Origin: Liolophura sinensis
Taxonomy: Eukaryota; Mollusca; Polyplacophora; Chitonida; Chitonidae
Length of the DNA stretch: 64,000 nt
Direction of reading: 5' to 3'
Assembly (NCBI RefSeq): GCF_032854445.1
Contig: NC_088297.1
Location: 7,613,375 to 7,677,374 of the forward strand
In this document: positions 10,831-23,111 of the stretch, piece after piece
How the letters are laid out: every line of letters begins with the position of its first letter
Position numbering within the stretch: position 1 is the first letter of the stretch
Program-made: the position numbers and the translations under genes
Notes under the pieces: model-generated
What the model saw: only the letters and a program-made list of their open reading frames with translations
Told to the model about the DNA's origin: nothing
Database searches by the model: none

Positions 10831-13420
10831 TTATTGGTCGTTCTAGAATACGCTGATGTTGAGGCGGCAGTTGTACCAATATTAAGCTCTTCTACAAGAA
10901 CCTGCTACTAATAATTCTTGCAGACAAACAATGCTATTTTACATCTGCATGCACACAAGATATATGCACAGTTAAACATATGTGTATCAAACCCAGTAAA
11001 CACAAAAATGGAACATAAATGTACATCATAGAGTGTATGTTATCATTATTTTAAAGGTATGCCCACATGATTGTGTACATGATACACACAAGTAGTGGGG
11101 GATCAGGATTGTACATAGGTGGAGGTACATTTACTCGACCCTACAAATTACTATACAAACACATGTGCCACACTATAAACACATGTGCCACACTACAAAC
11201 AGGTGCCACACTATAAAGTGTGAGCTACAGAAGCCTTGTATGGTATATTCTGCATGTACTTGAATATCTGAAGTCTTCCTTCACACTATCCAGGTCTACA
11301 AGTCCAAACTAGGCACCAATATGTCCAACTTGGTCGAGCTACCCACCAGATGCATTGAATTTTTAACTCAGCAGTTAAGGGGAGAGTACACGTACTTGAG
11401 CATGTCTCTACGAACAGTGAACAGGTGATGACAGTTATCTGTTCTTGGTTACAAGCTGGAATAAACACCAGACATCCATGTGGGTCACCAATCTTTCCTG
11501 TTACCAGTGTGTCTTTTAACACAACCTTTATAGCCTGGGAGTGGGGTCATGGAGGTGTATGTATCTTGACTGTTAAACCTTTATTTGCTCTCTTAAGTCT
11601 TCTCCACCGAATCCAATTCTTTTTTTTTTTTTGTTTTTCTTAGACTGTCAAATGTGAATATTTAACCTTTAAGAGATAGATGTACATATTGGATCAACTG
11701 CAAACAATAATATTTGTACCCTGCTTTACACCCAGCCACAGGAAATCGCGTACAACAATGACGACTTGCCTCAAGGAAAAAAAAATATGATTCCTAAAAT
11801 AATATCACAATATATATGGCGCACAGTTACAGTCTACTATAAACTAACATTATATCCTATTCACACAAGTAATTTCGATAACCATACAATGCAAGTGTAG
11901 ACTCCTGCACCTGTACAGTCAGAGCATGAACGGTGACCAGCATAGATCAGGAAGCCACTACATGTATAAAGCATATTTGTCATACATGCTGAGAATCACA
12001 TGCCTTTCAAGGCCTGACCAGCATGTGTTACATTACCAAGTCTTTTTTTTTTTTTCTTTTGATGAGTAATAATTACTTTCATAATTAGCTACTTGTGTCG
12101 TGTGTAATATACAACAGGCTTATGGAGCCCTCACCATCCCTGTCTGTTAAAATGGTTTCGTCCACAGAATGAAATGATACAACCATTGACACGAGGGAAT
12201 GTCAACAATGACCAGCTCGTGGAAAGATGTTGACTCGCGGAAATTTAAATTCAGTTCAAATTGAATGTCACCTTTCTCTGCCTACCGCTAGCTGACCAAG
12301 AGCGCAATACATGACTGATAACAGCCACCAGCCAGCACGTGTTGCGTACACAACACTTCTATTTCATGGTAGCTGTCGAGATATGCAACCTTAAGTGGCA
12401 TAATTCTAATATACCCATATACTGGGTTGAGCGCTACGCAGTTCAAGGGCTGCATTTGTGGGAACATTCCGCGGCATAGATCAGTGTAACCAGTTCATTG
12501 GTCTGCATAAATACACTCCACGTATCCGACACACGAATGACCGTTTCGATCACGCCAAATTCCGTGGCCTTCATTTTAACTTTCACTACTAACACATGTC
12601 ACAACATCAATTGTCAAGTTTAATTGGCAATAAATATGCATCCTGACCAAGCAACAGTTTGAATTTATGGATGCATGTCACGTTAAATCTCCACTTCACA
12701 TGCAACACACTACACTTTTCCCCATGATGGAAATATACACTGAACATATACACTCACTTATGGAGTCATGGTAGCAAATAAACTTAGTCGTATCATATCC
12801 ACTATGCTGACATGTATGTCTAAACACAGAGCTGTCCTGGTGTTTTTAAGACGCATCAAATTAGACTCCTCAACCCTCTACAAAGGGAAGTAAATCTTGC
12901 ATCTCATAAAACTATGACTAGCCATACTAGTGATATTACATCCTCGTGGATGGCATAGCTATTGCTGTGCTATGAAGAAAGGGGACAATGCTGCTTTTTG
13001 ATTTACAAGATTTGCTTCCCTTTATACAGGACCCTTAAAAAGGTGTGAAAGGGCAAAAAATATCAATATTTAAAACCCTGGCTTACTGCCCACAAAATCC
13101 ATGTCAAGAAAATATCATTGTAGCACTGACATGGTGGAAATAACCAGTACAAAAAAAATGGTGTACACGCACATACTCTTCTATCAGATTATTTAATAAA
13201 CTGGTGGTTGTGGTTTGTTCCAACTTTCGATAACACTGTATTTGTTCACGTCATATTTTGCAACAGTGGAATAGGTAACAAGATTGAAAAATACCAGTCA
13301 AACAGAACAACATCAAATAGTACAGTACACCAAAGTAATAACCTGAACCAGTTTTCTTCACTCTGTAGATCATTCACAACAACAACATTATGAGGAAGGA
13401 TTACACACAGGTTGTGAATT
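10831..13420. other. Non-coding interval with a short tandem repeat
   Basis: At about 11158-11217 a unit of about 20 bases (aacacatgtgccacactata) occurs three times, the last copy shortened. Otherwise only poly(T) tracts and unsupported frames. Confidence 0.4.
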
Positions 13421-13556
13421 CATTTATCTATTTATTTATCTGATTGGTGTTTTACACCGTACGCAAGAATATTTCACTTATAGGACGACGGTAAGCATTA
13501 TGGTAAGAGGAAACAGGTGAGTGCCCAGGGAAAACCCACGAAAATCCACAGGTTGG
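13421..13556 (-). repeat. SINE family 1, 5'-truncated
   Basis: TTTA-rich tail, then tgattggtgttttacaccg, an aatatttcacttat block and the core with agcattatggtaagaggaaac and cccacgaaaatccacaggtt. The tRNA-like head is missing, as expected for a 5'-truncated insertion. Confidence 0.85.
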
Positions 13557-15981
13557 TTATGCATTCACATAGGATGCAAAATAATACAACAAGGTGGGAC
13601 CTGATTTTGTAAGTCAAGTGAACAGTAGGTACCCAGAGTTAGGATAGCAACTATACATGTACACATATATCCGATGAACATGGCGATTTTCAGGTCGCAC
13701 AGCAAGTAACAAATGATTACTTTCTTGGGGAAACAATGCATGTTCAATTTTCATGATTTAGTAACTTAACATACATGTACCCATGACTGACATGTTACAC
13801 AAAGTCGTCCAAAATGGCTTTAATAGTACAGGGTATATTTGTAAAAATGCCGTAGTGCTGCCTCTTGTACTCGCATGCACCTAGGCTATTTCTTTGTTGT
13901 ACTGCACATGGGACAGTTGATCAAATGCTGACTTCTCTAAATCACATACAAGTACAAACACACTGTTTAAGGTTGTCTCCTTCGTCCTTATTTTTAATTT
14001 AGCGCAGATATTTTTTAAGGCAGCCATAATTACTGTAACATGGAATTTCTGCTGTATATAGGACTTGAAAAGCAGTAGCCTACCTTCTCCTGAGCCGAAA
14101 TTTGAGTGAAAGGCATGTGGTGTTTAGTAGAGTATTAATCCCTATTCAAAAAAATAATACAGGCAATCCTTTAAAAGACAAGACAGCACCTGACTAAAAC
14201 ATATTTCAATTGAAAGCAAGATTCATAAGCTTTCTAAAAAGTGTCATACTTTAGTATTTTAATGAGATTTCACCAAATAGCACGTAGAACAAAATGCCAA
14301 TAGTGCACAAATAGCTGGTGTGAATCGAAGCAGACATCTTGAGAAGTTTATCCAATTAAAAATGTTACTATGAGATTGCGCAGCCGTAGACGTGACACAG
14401 ACTTTAGGCATTCACTGCATCAAGAGACATAGAACTGCTGCATAAGACATCATTTTGAGATTGTCTACAATGATTAAGTTACAAATAGCCGATGGGCCAT
14501 TTCACACCATGTTGTGGGACAGGTCTGTATCATTTAAGCACCACAACAGACGTAAAATCAGTCAATTTGCAAGCCGTGTAATATTCAACAATGGTATCAC
14601 AAATTATGTTTGACAGTAGCATACCGTCTCAGCCCAAAGAGCATTCATCTCCCCAATTAGACCCTATTCTTACTTAGACATCCTGTTCAAATAAATACAC
14701 TTTTTGTTATTCATTTTACCATTCAGTCAGCAGTTTCTAATAGGCAAATATCAGAGTCTGTGAAAAATTCATTAGGGATGCCGAAAGTGGAGAAGGCGGC
14801 ACCTCACCAGACAATGCATTAAATTAATTAAATCTTATCACATAATTTTTTTTCTGTGAGTTTATGAAAACTGAAGAAATTAAATATTACTCCTTTGTCT
14901 ATCTTGCATACAAGTGTTGATTTTTTTCTGTTTTCTTTCATAAAATACAATAAAATTATTGAGACTCTATGTTCAAGCCGAGGTGCTCTCTCTGATGTCC
15001 GCGATATCCAGGTCAGTCTAGTCTTTGAAGCCACCACCACAAAACTGGGGTATAAAATTCAGGAACAGTTGAATGCGTAGATCAGCCTCAGTGGTGCCTA
15101 GATTTCCTTCCATTTGTTTCAGAATTGAGCCTGAATCTAGCTGTACAACAATCATATTGTAATTCTGCAAGTATTTAACAGGGGTCAAAATCACCAGCAC
15201 AACCCCTCTAGAGGCTACAAGCTGAACTAGCAGCCTTGCATCTGCAGGCTATTTAAACTGTAAATGATATAGCAGGCTTACTGTATCAACAGTTCAAGCA
15301 GTGGAAGAAATGTCCTTCCAGTATGTCCATTTTCTGAGAAAGTTATTTATCACTTCATCCCCAAAGTCCACAATTTTTATTTGTCATAGGCTACTGCTTT
15401 GACTATAATAGGGAAAATAACTTCGATGCTCTAGAGCTAAAGTAAACATGACGTCACCATGCTGTTGATAATGGAGACGCGCTGAGGCCGTGTCAAGACG
15501 AGGTTTCGCTAAACCTTTACTGGATTAAAAAAAAAATTCTAAAAAAATATTTAATGCCTGTTTATGAGGCTTTGAAAAGTAAAATAAATATTAGTCAGGT
15601 GCTAATAAAGTCTTTCACTTTAAAATTCTTCACTGGATTAAATCGTCTCTTTCAGAATAAATAATGGTATGTTTGTTGGTGGAATTTTTTTATAAGGGCA
15701 AGGATTTTAATGAAATTAAAATTTATATACATGTACTTGAAAAATTTATATGAAAACATCTATAAAACCTTTTAAGTAGCAGACTATTTGGAGGGTCAAT
15801 CAAATTACTCCCAACAAGTTAATACAGGAATTATCAGCAAATGACAAAGTGATTGTTCAAAGGTTAGAATAATGCCTGTCAAACAGGACAGATCTAACAG
15901 TGCAGAATATGGATTCTAGGAAGCAGCATTTGAACAACGGGTCCCTGCAATGGTAAGTTAAAAAATGATATCTGTACTAAC
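13557..15981. other. Non-coding interval, probably an intron of gene 1
   Basis: Lies just downstream of the donor of gene 1 exon 2. A 51-codon minus-strand frame (15018-15169) preceded by an acceptor-like TACTTGCAG has no family similarity I recognise and only a phase-0 reading, so I do not call it. No repeats recognised. Confidence 0.35.
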
Positions 15982-16614
15982 CTGAGGACTGGGTATCTCT
16001 TTCTGCAGTGACCTGCCCTAGCCAGCTGTTCTGTGAGGCAGGGTCTGGTTGTGGGCTGGGCAGTATCAAGGGGTCATCCGAGGACGTGGAGGGGACGGGA
16101 TCGTGCACAGGTGACTGCTGAATGCCACCTATACTACTCTGGTTTGACGCTGATGATGGGCTACCACTCACTGACGTGTTTGCCAAGCGCCGCACTTTTG
16201 GGGAAAATTGTTGATGGTGCGGGCTGTAGTTAGAGGCACTGCCGACTGAAGGTCTTTTTCTGGAGTCACTAGAATTGTCCGAGGCGAGGGAACCACTCTC
16301 ATTGGGAAACACATTTGTCGGGTAAGCGTCTGATTTTTCTAAAGGCTCATCTTTTATTAAAATTATATCGTCGCCAGACAGCCTTCGACTAAGTTCCTCT
16401 GAACCGAATGTTTGTGAAGGGGAGGTAACTGATGAGTGGTCAATTCTACTTGACGATGAGTATGTCAGGGAAGATGAATGAGGTGATTTTGAAAATGGGT
16501 TTCGGGCTGTTTGCAGCTCCTCGTCTGCATTCTTATGTTCAAACAATGAAGAAGGTGGTGAAGACGGTAGCACGCCTTTCATCCATGGAGGTTCAGGTTT
16601 CTCTCCCGAGCAGT
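15982..16614 (-). CDS. Gene 1 exon 2: disordered Ser/Pro-rich region with SUMO-type motif
   Basis: About 211 codons between a good acceptor (CTTATTGTAG at 16615-16616, phase 1) and a good donor (CAG|GTTAGT at 15981, phase 1). It opens with DCSGEKPEPPWMKGV, matching ECSNEKPDPTWMNGI in gene 2, which establishes paralogy and the reading frame. The rest is rich in Ser, Pro, Asn and Gln and likely disordered. IILIKDEPLEK contains a psi-K-x-E sumoylation consensus often seen in transcription factors. Basic patches (SRKRPS, SPKVRRL) may be nuclear localisation signals. A nuclear role is inferred. I know no named family. Confidence 0.7.
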
Positions 16615-16889
16615 CTACAATAAGAGCAAACATACACAACATTTAAGAAACCGTTCTTTATTATCACTCTATTCCTCAAGATTTAAATACATTTGTAATG
16701 TTTGTACAAGTATTAGGCATCTCTCCTTATGACATGTACACTATGTGGCCAGTATTGCTTTTTCTGGGTTCCATTGCACTGTTAAATAAGTTTTTGAGTC
16801 GAAAAATTACTCTGCTTACACAAACATTTGCCTATGTTCCATATCTTGTATATAGCATTGAAAAATTGTTGCAAAAAAACTCAAACATA

Positions 16890-16974
16890 TACTGGGGGCC
16901 CTCCATGGCCTAGTGGTTAGCTCGTTAATGTTCTGAAGAATGGAGTAAAACACCAATCAAATAAATAGATAAAT
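16890..16974 (+). repeat. SINE family 1, internally deleted copy
   Basis: A tRNA-like head (gggggccctccatggcctag and tggttagctcgttaatg) joins directly to the tail (gagtaaaacaccaatcaaat, aaatagataaatg). The whole Meta-like core is missing. It lies in the intron of gene 1. Confidence 0.75.
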
Positions 16975-17439
16975 GAAACTTGTATACAGTTATAAAATTT
17001 CGACCATGAGTAATTTACTCATTTTGCCTCAGTCTGAAAGTTCTATTCATCTTTCAAAGACAATATGTTTTATGCAGGGTTATTGGGAAGTTTCAGTGAT
17101 ATCCTACTGGAAAAATGTAACTGCATGCAAAAAAAGTGATACTTTCAAGCCTTTATTCGCCACTAAAACTGCATGTTTTTTTTTTTTCAGGCAAACTCTC
17201 AGTTCAAATTCAGTAATTCTAAAAGGAAAACCTCTTTTAAATGAACGATTAACCTTTATTGAAAGGAGTAAAAGCCTTTGAGCAAATACATGACAAATTG
17301 TTGTGAAGGAGATGCAGATTTCCAACCTCAGAAAGAAATCAATGACTATGTGCGTGTCATGTTTGTAAATAATACATTATTCCCGAGTTAACTGAGCCAT
17401 AAAGGCCCTACAAGCCCGAAGAACTGGACAGTGATGGAG

Positions 17440-17900
17440 GAATGGTAATACTGCCAAACAGCTCGCCTGTAAGAGGCACATAAATGCAAAACTCAATACA
17501 TAAAGTACTGAAATCATAATTTTGATAATTTTACGGTAATTAATATGCACACAGAACATCAGCAATGGAACATCTCCCTTGTGCCGTTGTGCTTTGGGTG
17601 CGTGTAAAACTTCAGGCCAATACATGCTGTACTTTTTAATGAGATACCACCCTTAACGTTTTTCTTCAACATTGACTACAATACGCTATTTCAGGAATTT
17701 GGTAATGTACGGTATTTAATATACACACACCAAATCAACAACTGAATATCCCCCTCATGCTATTGCGCTCTACATGTGTGCAAACCCTGAGCTGAACACA
17801 TGCTGTACTTTTCCACAAACCACCCCTACGTCTAACATTTTGTTTAACATTGCTTTCCCTGGTATGGGATGCCAATGCTCACAGTATACATGTAACAGCA
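17440..17900. repeat. Interspersed repeat E, first copy (internally duplicated)
   Basis: Two related halves of about 180 bases, each with a (c/g)tgctgtact(t) block and a 'catctccc / tatccccct' block, occur here and again at 26715-27575, where a foreign 460-base segment splits the copy. No coding potential recognised. It sits in gene 1's intron, in the same orientation as the second copy. Confidence 0.6.
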
Positions 17901-17958
17901 GCTGTTACATAAGAATCAATTCAAATCAACAGATACATGTATCTGCCCTTTGTCATAC

Positions 17959-18192
17959 CTAAAGAAATTGAGCCTTTGGCCTTGTACTCTGCCAATTTAA
18001 GGTCCAGCCACACGGCAAACTGAGACAGCACTATTGGTTCACTGCAGAGCTCTCCTATGATGGAGGCAAACTTGTACTGAACCCTCTCCAAAGACCCCAT
18101 GTTTTATTTCACAGTGCCTTAAATGGATTGACTGCGATGGTTTGGCACAACGGCAAGTTATTTGCCTCTGTCAACCGAGACAAGCGTAGAAA
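17959..18192 (-). CDS. Gene 1 exon 1: start codon and conserved N-terminal module
   Basis: The ATG is at 18098-18100 with a favourable context (AAACATGG). Coding 18100-17959 gives 47 codons plus one base, then a donor GTATGA. An acceptor (TCTTGTTCCAG) at 18193-18194 precedes about 92 bases of 5' UTR, so an upstream non-coding exon is expected. The protein starts MGSLERVQYKFASIIGELC and continues SEPIVLSQFAVWLDLKLAEY. The same module occurs in gene 2 with few changes, far more conserved than the next exon, which suggests a folded interaction domain. I do not recognise it as a named family. Confidence 0.72.
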
Positions 18193-18751
18193 CTGGAACA
18201 AGAAAAAGATGAGGAAAATTGTTTTAGAAGTTTGTACTACAAAAGTAACATGTAATATGTCCTTAGTTCATTCCTATGCATGTAATAGAATGCCCTCATA
18301 AATTTTGAATCACATACATGTCAATGTAATGATGGACATGTTGTCCTTAACACTAAATGCAGCCAGAGGACATGAACATGAAGCATCTCTTCTCCAAAAA
18401 GTTAAATACATAATATGCAGTAATATATCACATTTACTTAACTTTTATTTCAGTATAAAGTGTCAATCAACACATAACTAGGCAAGCTTACAATGCTATG
18501 TCAATTCTTTTAAACTGTTTATGATATGCATACAAAGAAAATATTGACTCTCTCCTGCACAACTCAAATTCAACTTCATGTTCACATGTACTTCATGAAT
18601 TACGTTACACCTGACAAAAATGTCTAGGTATCTCAAGATAAATGGCATGAATAATGACAAAATACATTAAAATGGTCACATATTGGATAAGGTGACCTAA
18701 GCCCTATCTCTTATACTGTTTTACTGAATTTGGGAGACAGTCGAATACCAA

Positions 18752-19357
18752 ACTATCTCACCCATCCAGCCCCTCGTTTACAATGCTTAGGGCTCTGGGG
18801 TACCTGACTGTAGAAATCCTGAGATGTTGATCATCCCAAAGATAAATATCCATCCATATTTACTAAAGTCTTCCTCTCCACTGACTTTTCAGGCCTCAAC
18901 ATAAGAGGCGTATCTCATTTACGAAACAGCCACCATCTACATGGGATACATGCACTGCCAGGCAGCCGGATACAAAACTATCCCTCCCTTTATGCTGGTT
19001 AAAAAGTCCTTCTGTTATCGTGCGATCACACGCTGGCTGGTTTTAGTCCCCTTGACTACAGATTGTACAAATGGCGCGTTAGGGAACCAAACTTGAGCAC
19101 GTGCCGTTGTTTTGAAATGCGTGACCTCCACAAATGAAGCCAGTAACGGTCAGAGGTTTCATATCCAGCTGCCTGGCCGCACATGCGCGTCCTGTAGATG
19201 GCGACCATTTTGTAAATGAGAAGTCCGCGAAGATGGAGACTTTAATAAATATGCATGGATATTTACCTCTGGGATGATCAACATCTCAGGATTTTAACAG
19301 TCAGGTGCCCCAGAGTCCTAAGCATTAAAAAGGAGTAACTGGATGGGCGAGATAGGT
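18752..19357. mobile_element. Foldback MITE-A with ~125-base inverted arms
   Basis: Left arm 18752-18877 (ctatctcacccatccag ... gatgttgatcatccca ... atatttactaaagtc) is repeated in inverted form at about 19228-19357. Arms differ at scattered positions. The 350-base centre has no open frame, so this is a non-autonomous foldback element just upstream of gene 1's first coding exon. A target duplication is not clear. Confidence 0.8.
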
Positions 19358-20015
19358 TATTAATTGACTCTCTTCTGAAATTTTACAATTCATCCTACTG
19401 GACCGAAGGGGGCCGAGTCATGACTAAGTGAGGCCCTACGAGCGTTGTCATCTAGGGCTAGTGTGGGTAGTAAAATAAGCTGGCTGAATAGGAGAACGGT
19501 ATCATGATGGTGACCATGGATACGAAACCATACCTCCGTGAATCTAAAAATAAAATAGTATTCCATTATTTCGCAAACGTACAAAGTTGTCTGATGTAAC
19601 CATATTTCTTCGTTCAATGTTAATATGCCCTATATTAGGAGCCTACATTCGTGAAATAATAAGATGGCGGTTTAACACACGAGTGAACATCGGGGTCTAC
19701 GTCGTACATCACTTAACTCAGCAATGAGCCCTGAATTCACCTCTTACCAGCCTACAGAAGAGGGTCTTACGTTAACGGAAATACAGTGAATAAGTCTAAA
19801 CATTACATGTTACCTGAACATACCATTAAAATGATAAAAATGGACCGCAAATACAGCGCCCGACCCCTACCCAAAACTCAACAATTATTCAATACGTGTA
19901 AATGTAACTTCCACACAGAAGAGCTCCTGTATGGATTTCGAGGGAGCAGTCATTATATTTTTTAGGACGTCAAAGACAGTCATGTGGGTAACTATGCATT
20001 TTGCTCGACGGCGCA

Positions 20016-20352
20016 TATTCTGTAAGACGGATCGGATGCTGGAAACCACGTGATCTCCTTAGTAACAAAAGGCATGAGTGAAGGAAACGGTCCTTTCAAC
20101 GTTATTGCATAGGAAAATGCCTATATTTTTGAATCGCTGTCAGCGATCTTGAATCCGTTGGATTCGTATAATTTTCAGCTTTCAAGATAATCTGAGTATT
20201 TCTGCACTGCTTTCGTGACGTTATTTTGTACAACTAGGCCTTAATGGTCACTAGCAACGTGACAAAAAGTGACCGTTTCCACTGGGCGACCATTTTGTTT
20301 TAGACACGAAAGGTGGGTCACGTGACCAACTTCCGCCCTGTCTCACAGAATA
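20016..20352. mobile_element. MITE-B, left copy
   Basis: About 337 bases bounded by imperfect terminal inverted repeats: tattctgtaagacggatcgg at the left, and the right end reads tattctgtgagacagggcgg on the other strand. Inside is tgaatcgctgtcagcgat, a small palindrome. An inverted, roughly 85% similar copy lies at 20917-21275. Confidence 0.8.
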
Positions 20353-20916
20353 CACCTACCCATATAAGATTGTGAGAAAAAAATTTCAATATCAGTCAAA
20401 TAACACTGAAAAGAGTATGCATTTCCTCGTAGATGCATGCCATAAAAAATTCTAAATTCTTGATAAATTATAAATAAAGTCAGAGCCAAAATCCGCTGTG
20501 GGCGACTCCATTTTGCCTAACAACTAGTCCTGAAATCTTCTGCGTTAGGAGGAGAATTGCCGTCGGAAACCATCGAAGTGCAGTTCGTACATTTCTCGGT
20601 AGAACTCTTCTTCCCAGAAGGTAGCGAACAGTATAGATCGTTTTCCGTTTGACGATCGGGAAATCGGAATGTTGGACGTAGGTTCCGAGTTTACACGAAC
20701 AAGCCGGCAGTTTTAACGACTCTCATTGGCTGAGAGGCAACACATCCCCAGAATAAATTACAGGGTGTTAAAGATGGAGGACCCGACGGACTCAGCGATT
20801 TATGCCAGCTTTGCCGTTTTCAGGCTTTACGTATATGGCGAGGGAAAATCGCAAAATTATGCAGCAGATACACTGCGATTTAACGCCTCGATTCTCTTTT
20901 CTCTGGGTAAACTTGT
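20353..20916 (+). repeat. Core segment between inverted MITE-B copies; family F
   Basis: About 400 bases of this (20465-20865) recur inverted at 26845-27252. It contains a CCAAT-type box (ctcattggctgagag) and an open frame from 20774 whose start, MEDPTDSAIYASFAVFRLYV, is kept in both copies. The frame continues through the right MITE arm to 21034 here but breaks down in the other copy. Conserved ATG and frame could be a transported promoter plus first exon, or chance. Confidence 0.55.
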
Positions 20917-21275
20917 AGACATTCTAGATGGGTGGGAAGATGGGGGTCACGTGTCCATCTTTTCGTGTCGAAAACAAAATGGCCGTCCAGTGATAAAACA
21001 CTGGGGAAAAGGTCACTTTTTGCCACTTCACTAGCGACCAGTAAGGCATATAGTTGTATAAAATAACGTTACGAAAGCTATTCAGAAATACTCAGTCTAG
21101 GCCTATTTCGAAAGCTGAAAATTATATAAATCCCACGGATACAAGATCGCTGACAGCGATTCAAAAATAGGCATTTTCATATGCAACAACGTTGGGAGGA
21201 CCGTTTTCTTCACTCACGCCGTTTGTTACTAAGGAGATCACGTGGTGTCTAACTTCCGATCCGTCTTACAGAATA
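20917..21275. mobile_element. MITE-B, right copy (inverted)
   Basis: Inverted relative to the copy at 20016-20352. The outer end reads ccgatccgtcttacagaata; the inner end (acattctagatgggtgggaa) is a diverged version of the opposite terminus. Together with the left copy it forms a palindromic composite of about 1.26 kb. Confidence 0.78.
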
Positions 21276-21384
21276 CCGGTATACAATTTCATGGACATGT
21301 AGACCGGGATACGCGAGGTCTATCATAACATATGCCGCCTTCACGCAATTTACGGGAATATAGGCCTATTTGTTTTTCCTTGAC

Positions 21385-21800
21385 ACTAGATATGCCACCA
21401 GTCACATTATACTAACACTGAGCCAACCAGTCCTTTGTCCATACTCCAACATCTCGATCAGTGCTAAGCGCCAATTAGCGAGGCAGCAACAATCATATCT
21501 ACCATTTTTATTTATTTATTTATTTGATTGGTGTTTTACGCCGTACTCAGGAAAATTTCACTTATACGACGGCGGCCAGCATTATGGTGGGAGGAAACCG
21601 GGCAGAGCCCCGCGGAAACCCACGACCATCCGCAGGTTGCTGGCAGACCTTCCCACATACGGCCGGAGAGGAAGCCAGCATGAACTGGACTTGAACTCAC
21701 AGCGACCGTCTACCATTTTTAATGTCTTAGGTACGCCTATGACCTGACCCTCTAGTTTGACCCTAAGTCTCCCAACTAGAGTCACGCTCTAACAATTAGT
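21385..21800 (-). repeat. SINE family 3, split by a SINE family 1 insertion
   Basis: Left part (21385-21497: agtcacattatactaacact, gagccaaccagtcctttgtc, cagtgctaagcgccaa) and right part (21722-21800) are the two sides of one older repeat, interrupted by the element at 21511-21708. A relative occurs at 55670-55930. Confidence 0.65.
21511..21708 (-). mobile_element. SINE family 1 with 13-base target duplication
   Basis: Tail tttatttatttatttgattg, then the core through cccacgaccatccgcaggtt, gccggagaggaagccagca and ttgaactcacagcgaccg. It ends before the tRNA A box. Flanked by tctaccattttta at 21498-21510 and 21709-21721, a perfect duplication marking retrotransposition into SINE family 3. Confidence 0.9.
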
Positions 21801-22851
21801 CCGCCGCATTGTTCGCCTTAACTGATTTCAAATTCCTTAGCCCCTATGGCGCATGTATGCTTTGAGCATGACACCTGTTCTCTCCTTACCTGTCTGATGG
21901 TTTCCTTTCCCCTTTTGTTTTTGTTTGTTGCAGCGTAGTTAACCCTACGTATCTGAAATGTTTGCGTGGAAAGTGAACTCTATGTAGTTTCCTTCTCAAA
22001 GGTCTATAGTGACACTAGACCTATTGATTGACAAAGTGGTCAATCGCGGGGGATTTATCCCGACTGAACTTGTTTTCAGTCACACCTAAGCTGACCGTTC
22101 ATCTCTTGGATGATTTCCTAGTTATGACCTGATGGCATGAAATCAAATGCACTCTTTTACAAAAATATACATACCGGTGTACGATTCCTAAAGATGCTCA
22201 TGTATGTAGGTGTGGTTAAGATTCAACTTAGATTCACAAAATTTTGCATGCAAAAACATCTCCTGCGACCTCCTCTAGATTGATGATGATGTGTTCAGAT
22301 ATCGCTACAACTTATCCAAGTCATTTAAGTTCACATAAGCTCGTTACAAGCCTCGTCACCCCCTAGACTAATGCTATTGTTCAAGTATGCAACGACTGAC
22401 GAGTGTGTCACAGAATCCAGGTTTGTCTCCAATAACCTTACCAGGACATATAAGCTTTGTCTGATAGACTAATAACTGATGCACCTTCAACCACAACGTG
22501 TACCAGAACAGAAGTATTTGTCGGAACAATTCACACATCATACTTACATAGTTAGCGCCAGCAAATCATGGTTCTGGTTTTATGTTATCGAGGAGATTTG
22601 TAACTCCGGTTAAATGTCGGGCTTTTAATTGAACACTTACACATTTCCGCCAAAAACGCTTGGCACAAATAAAAGGATCGCCCAAAAAGTCACACAATAG
22701 CAGGTGCCAGGTTCCAACACGTCAATATTGGCACGATCGGAGTTTGAGCTTACAACACGTGCAAAACTTTGGATCTTTGTAGTCTTTATACCCAGCCATG
22801 GAGGGACATGTCAAACGTTTTCGAACATACATAAACAAACATTACTCGCTA

Positions 22852-23111
22852 CACTGAGAGAAAAGTTTGCGTCAGCTGACTAAAAAAAAACTGAGTTATA
22901 CAACCGTTCTTAGTAAACTCCGAGACCTATACCCACATCAGCTGAATCATGAAAGGCTCTTGTGAGTTTTCTGATTAACAAAGTGAGTCAACAATATAAC
23001 CATGAGTTTCACATGACCGATCTGCTCATATCACTCAGTTTTCGGAGTTGAATTCGCTCAGCCGTATAATTCAGATTTCTGAGTCAGTTGACCCAAACTT
23101 TTCTCTCCATG
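22852..23111. mobile_element. MITE-C, copy 1
   Basis: About 260 bases flanked by TA, starting cactgagagaaaagtttg and ending in the imperfect inverse (caaacttttctctccatg). It shares termini and motif content with 43344-43605. Many tgagt/actca pentamers occur in both strands. TA flanks suggest a Tc1/mariner-type origin, by inference. Confidence 0.8.

Noticed and set aside
15018-15200. Minus-strand 60-codon frame after an acceptor-like TACTTGCAG
   Set aside because: Phase 0 would not fit gene 1's phase-1 donor; the phase-1 reading stops after about 25 codons; no similarity recognised.
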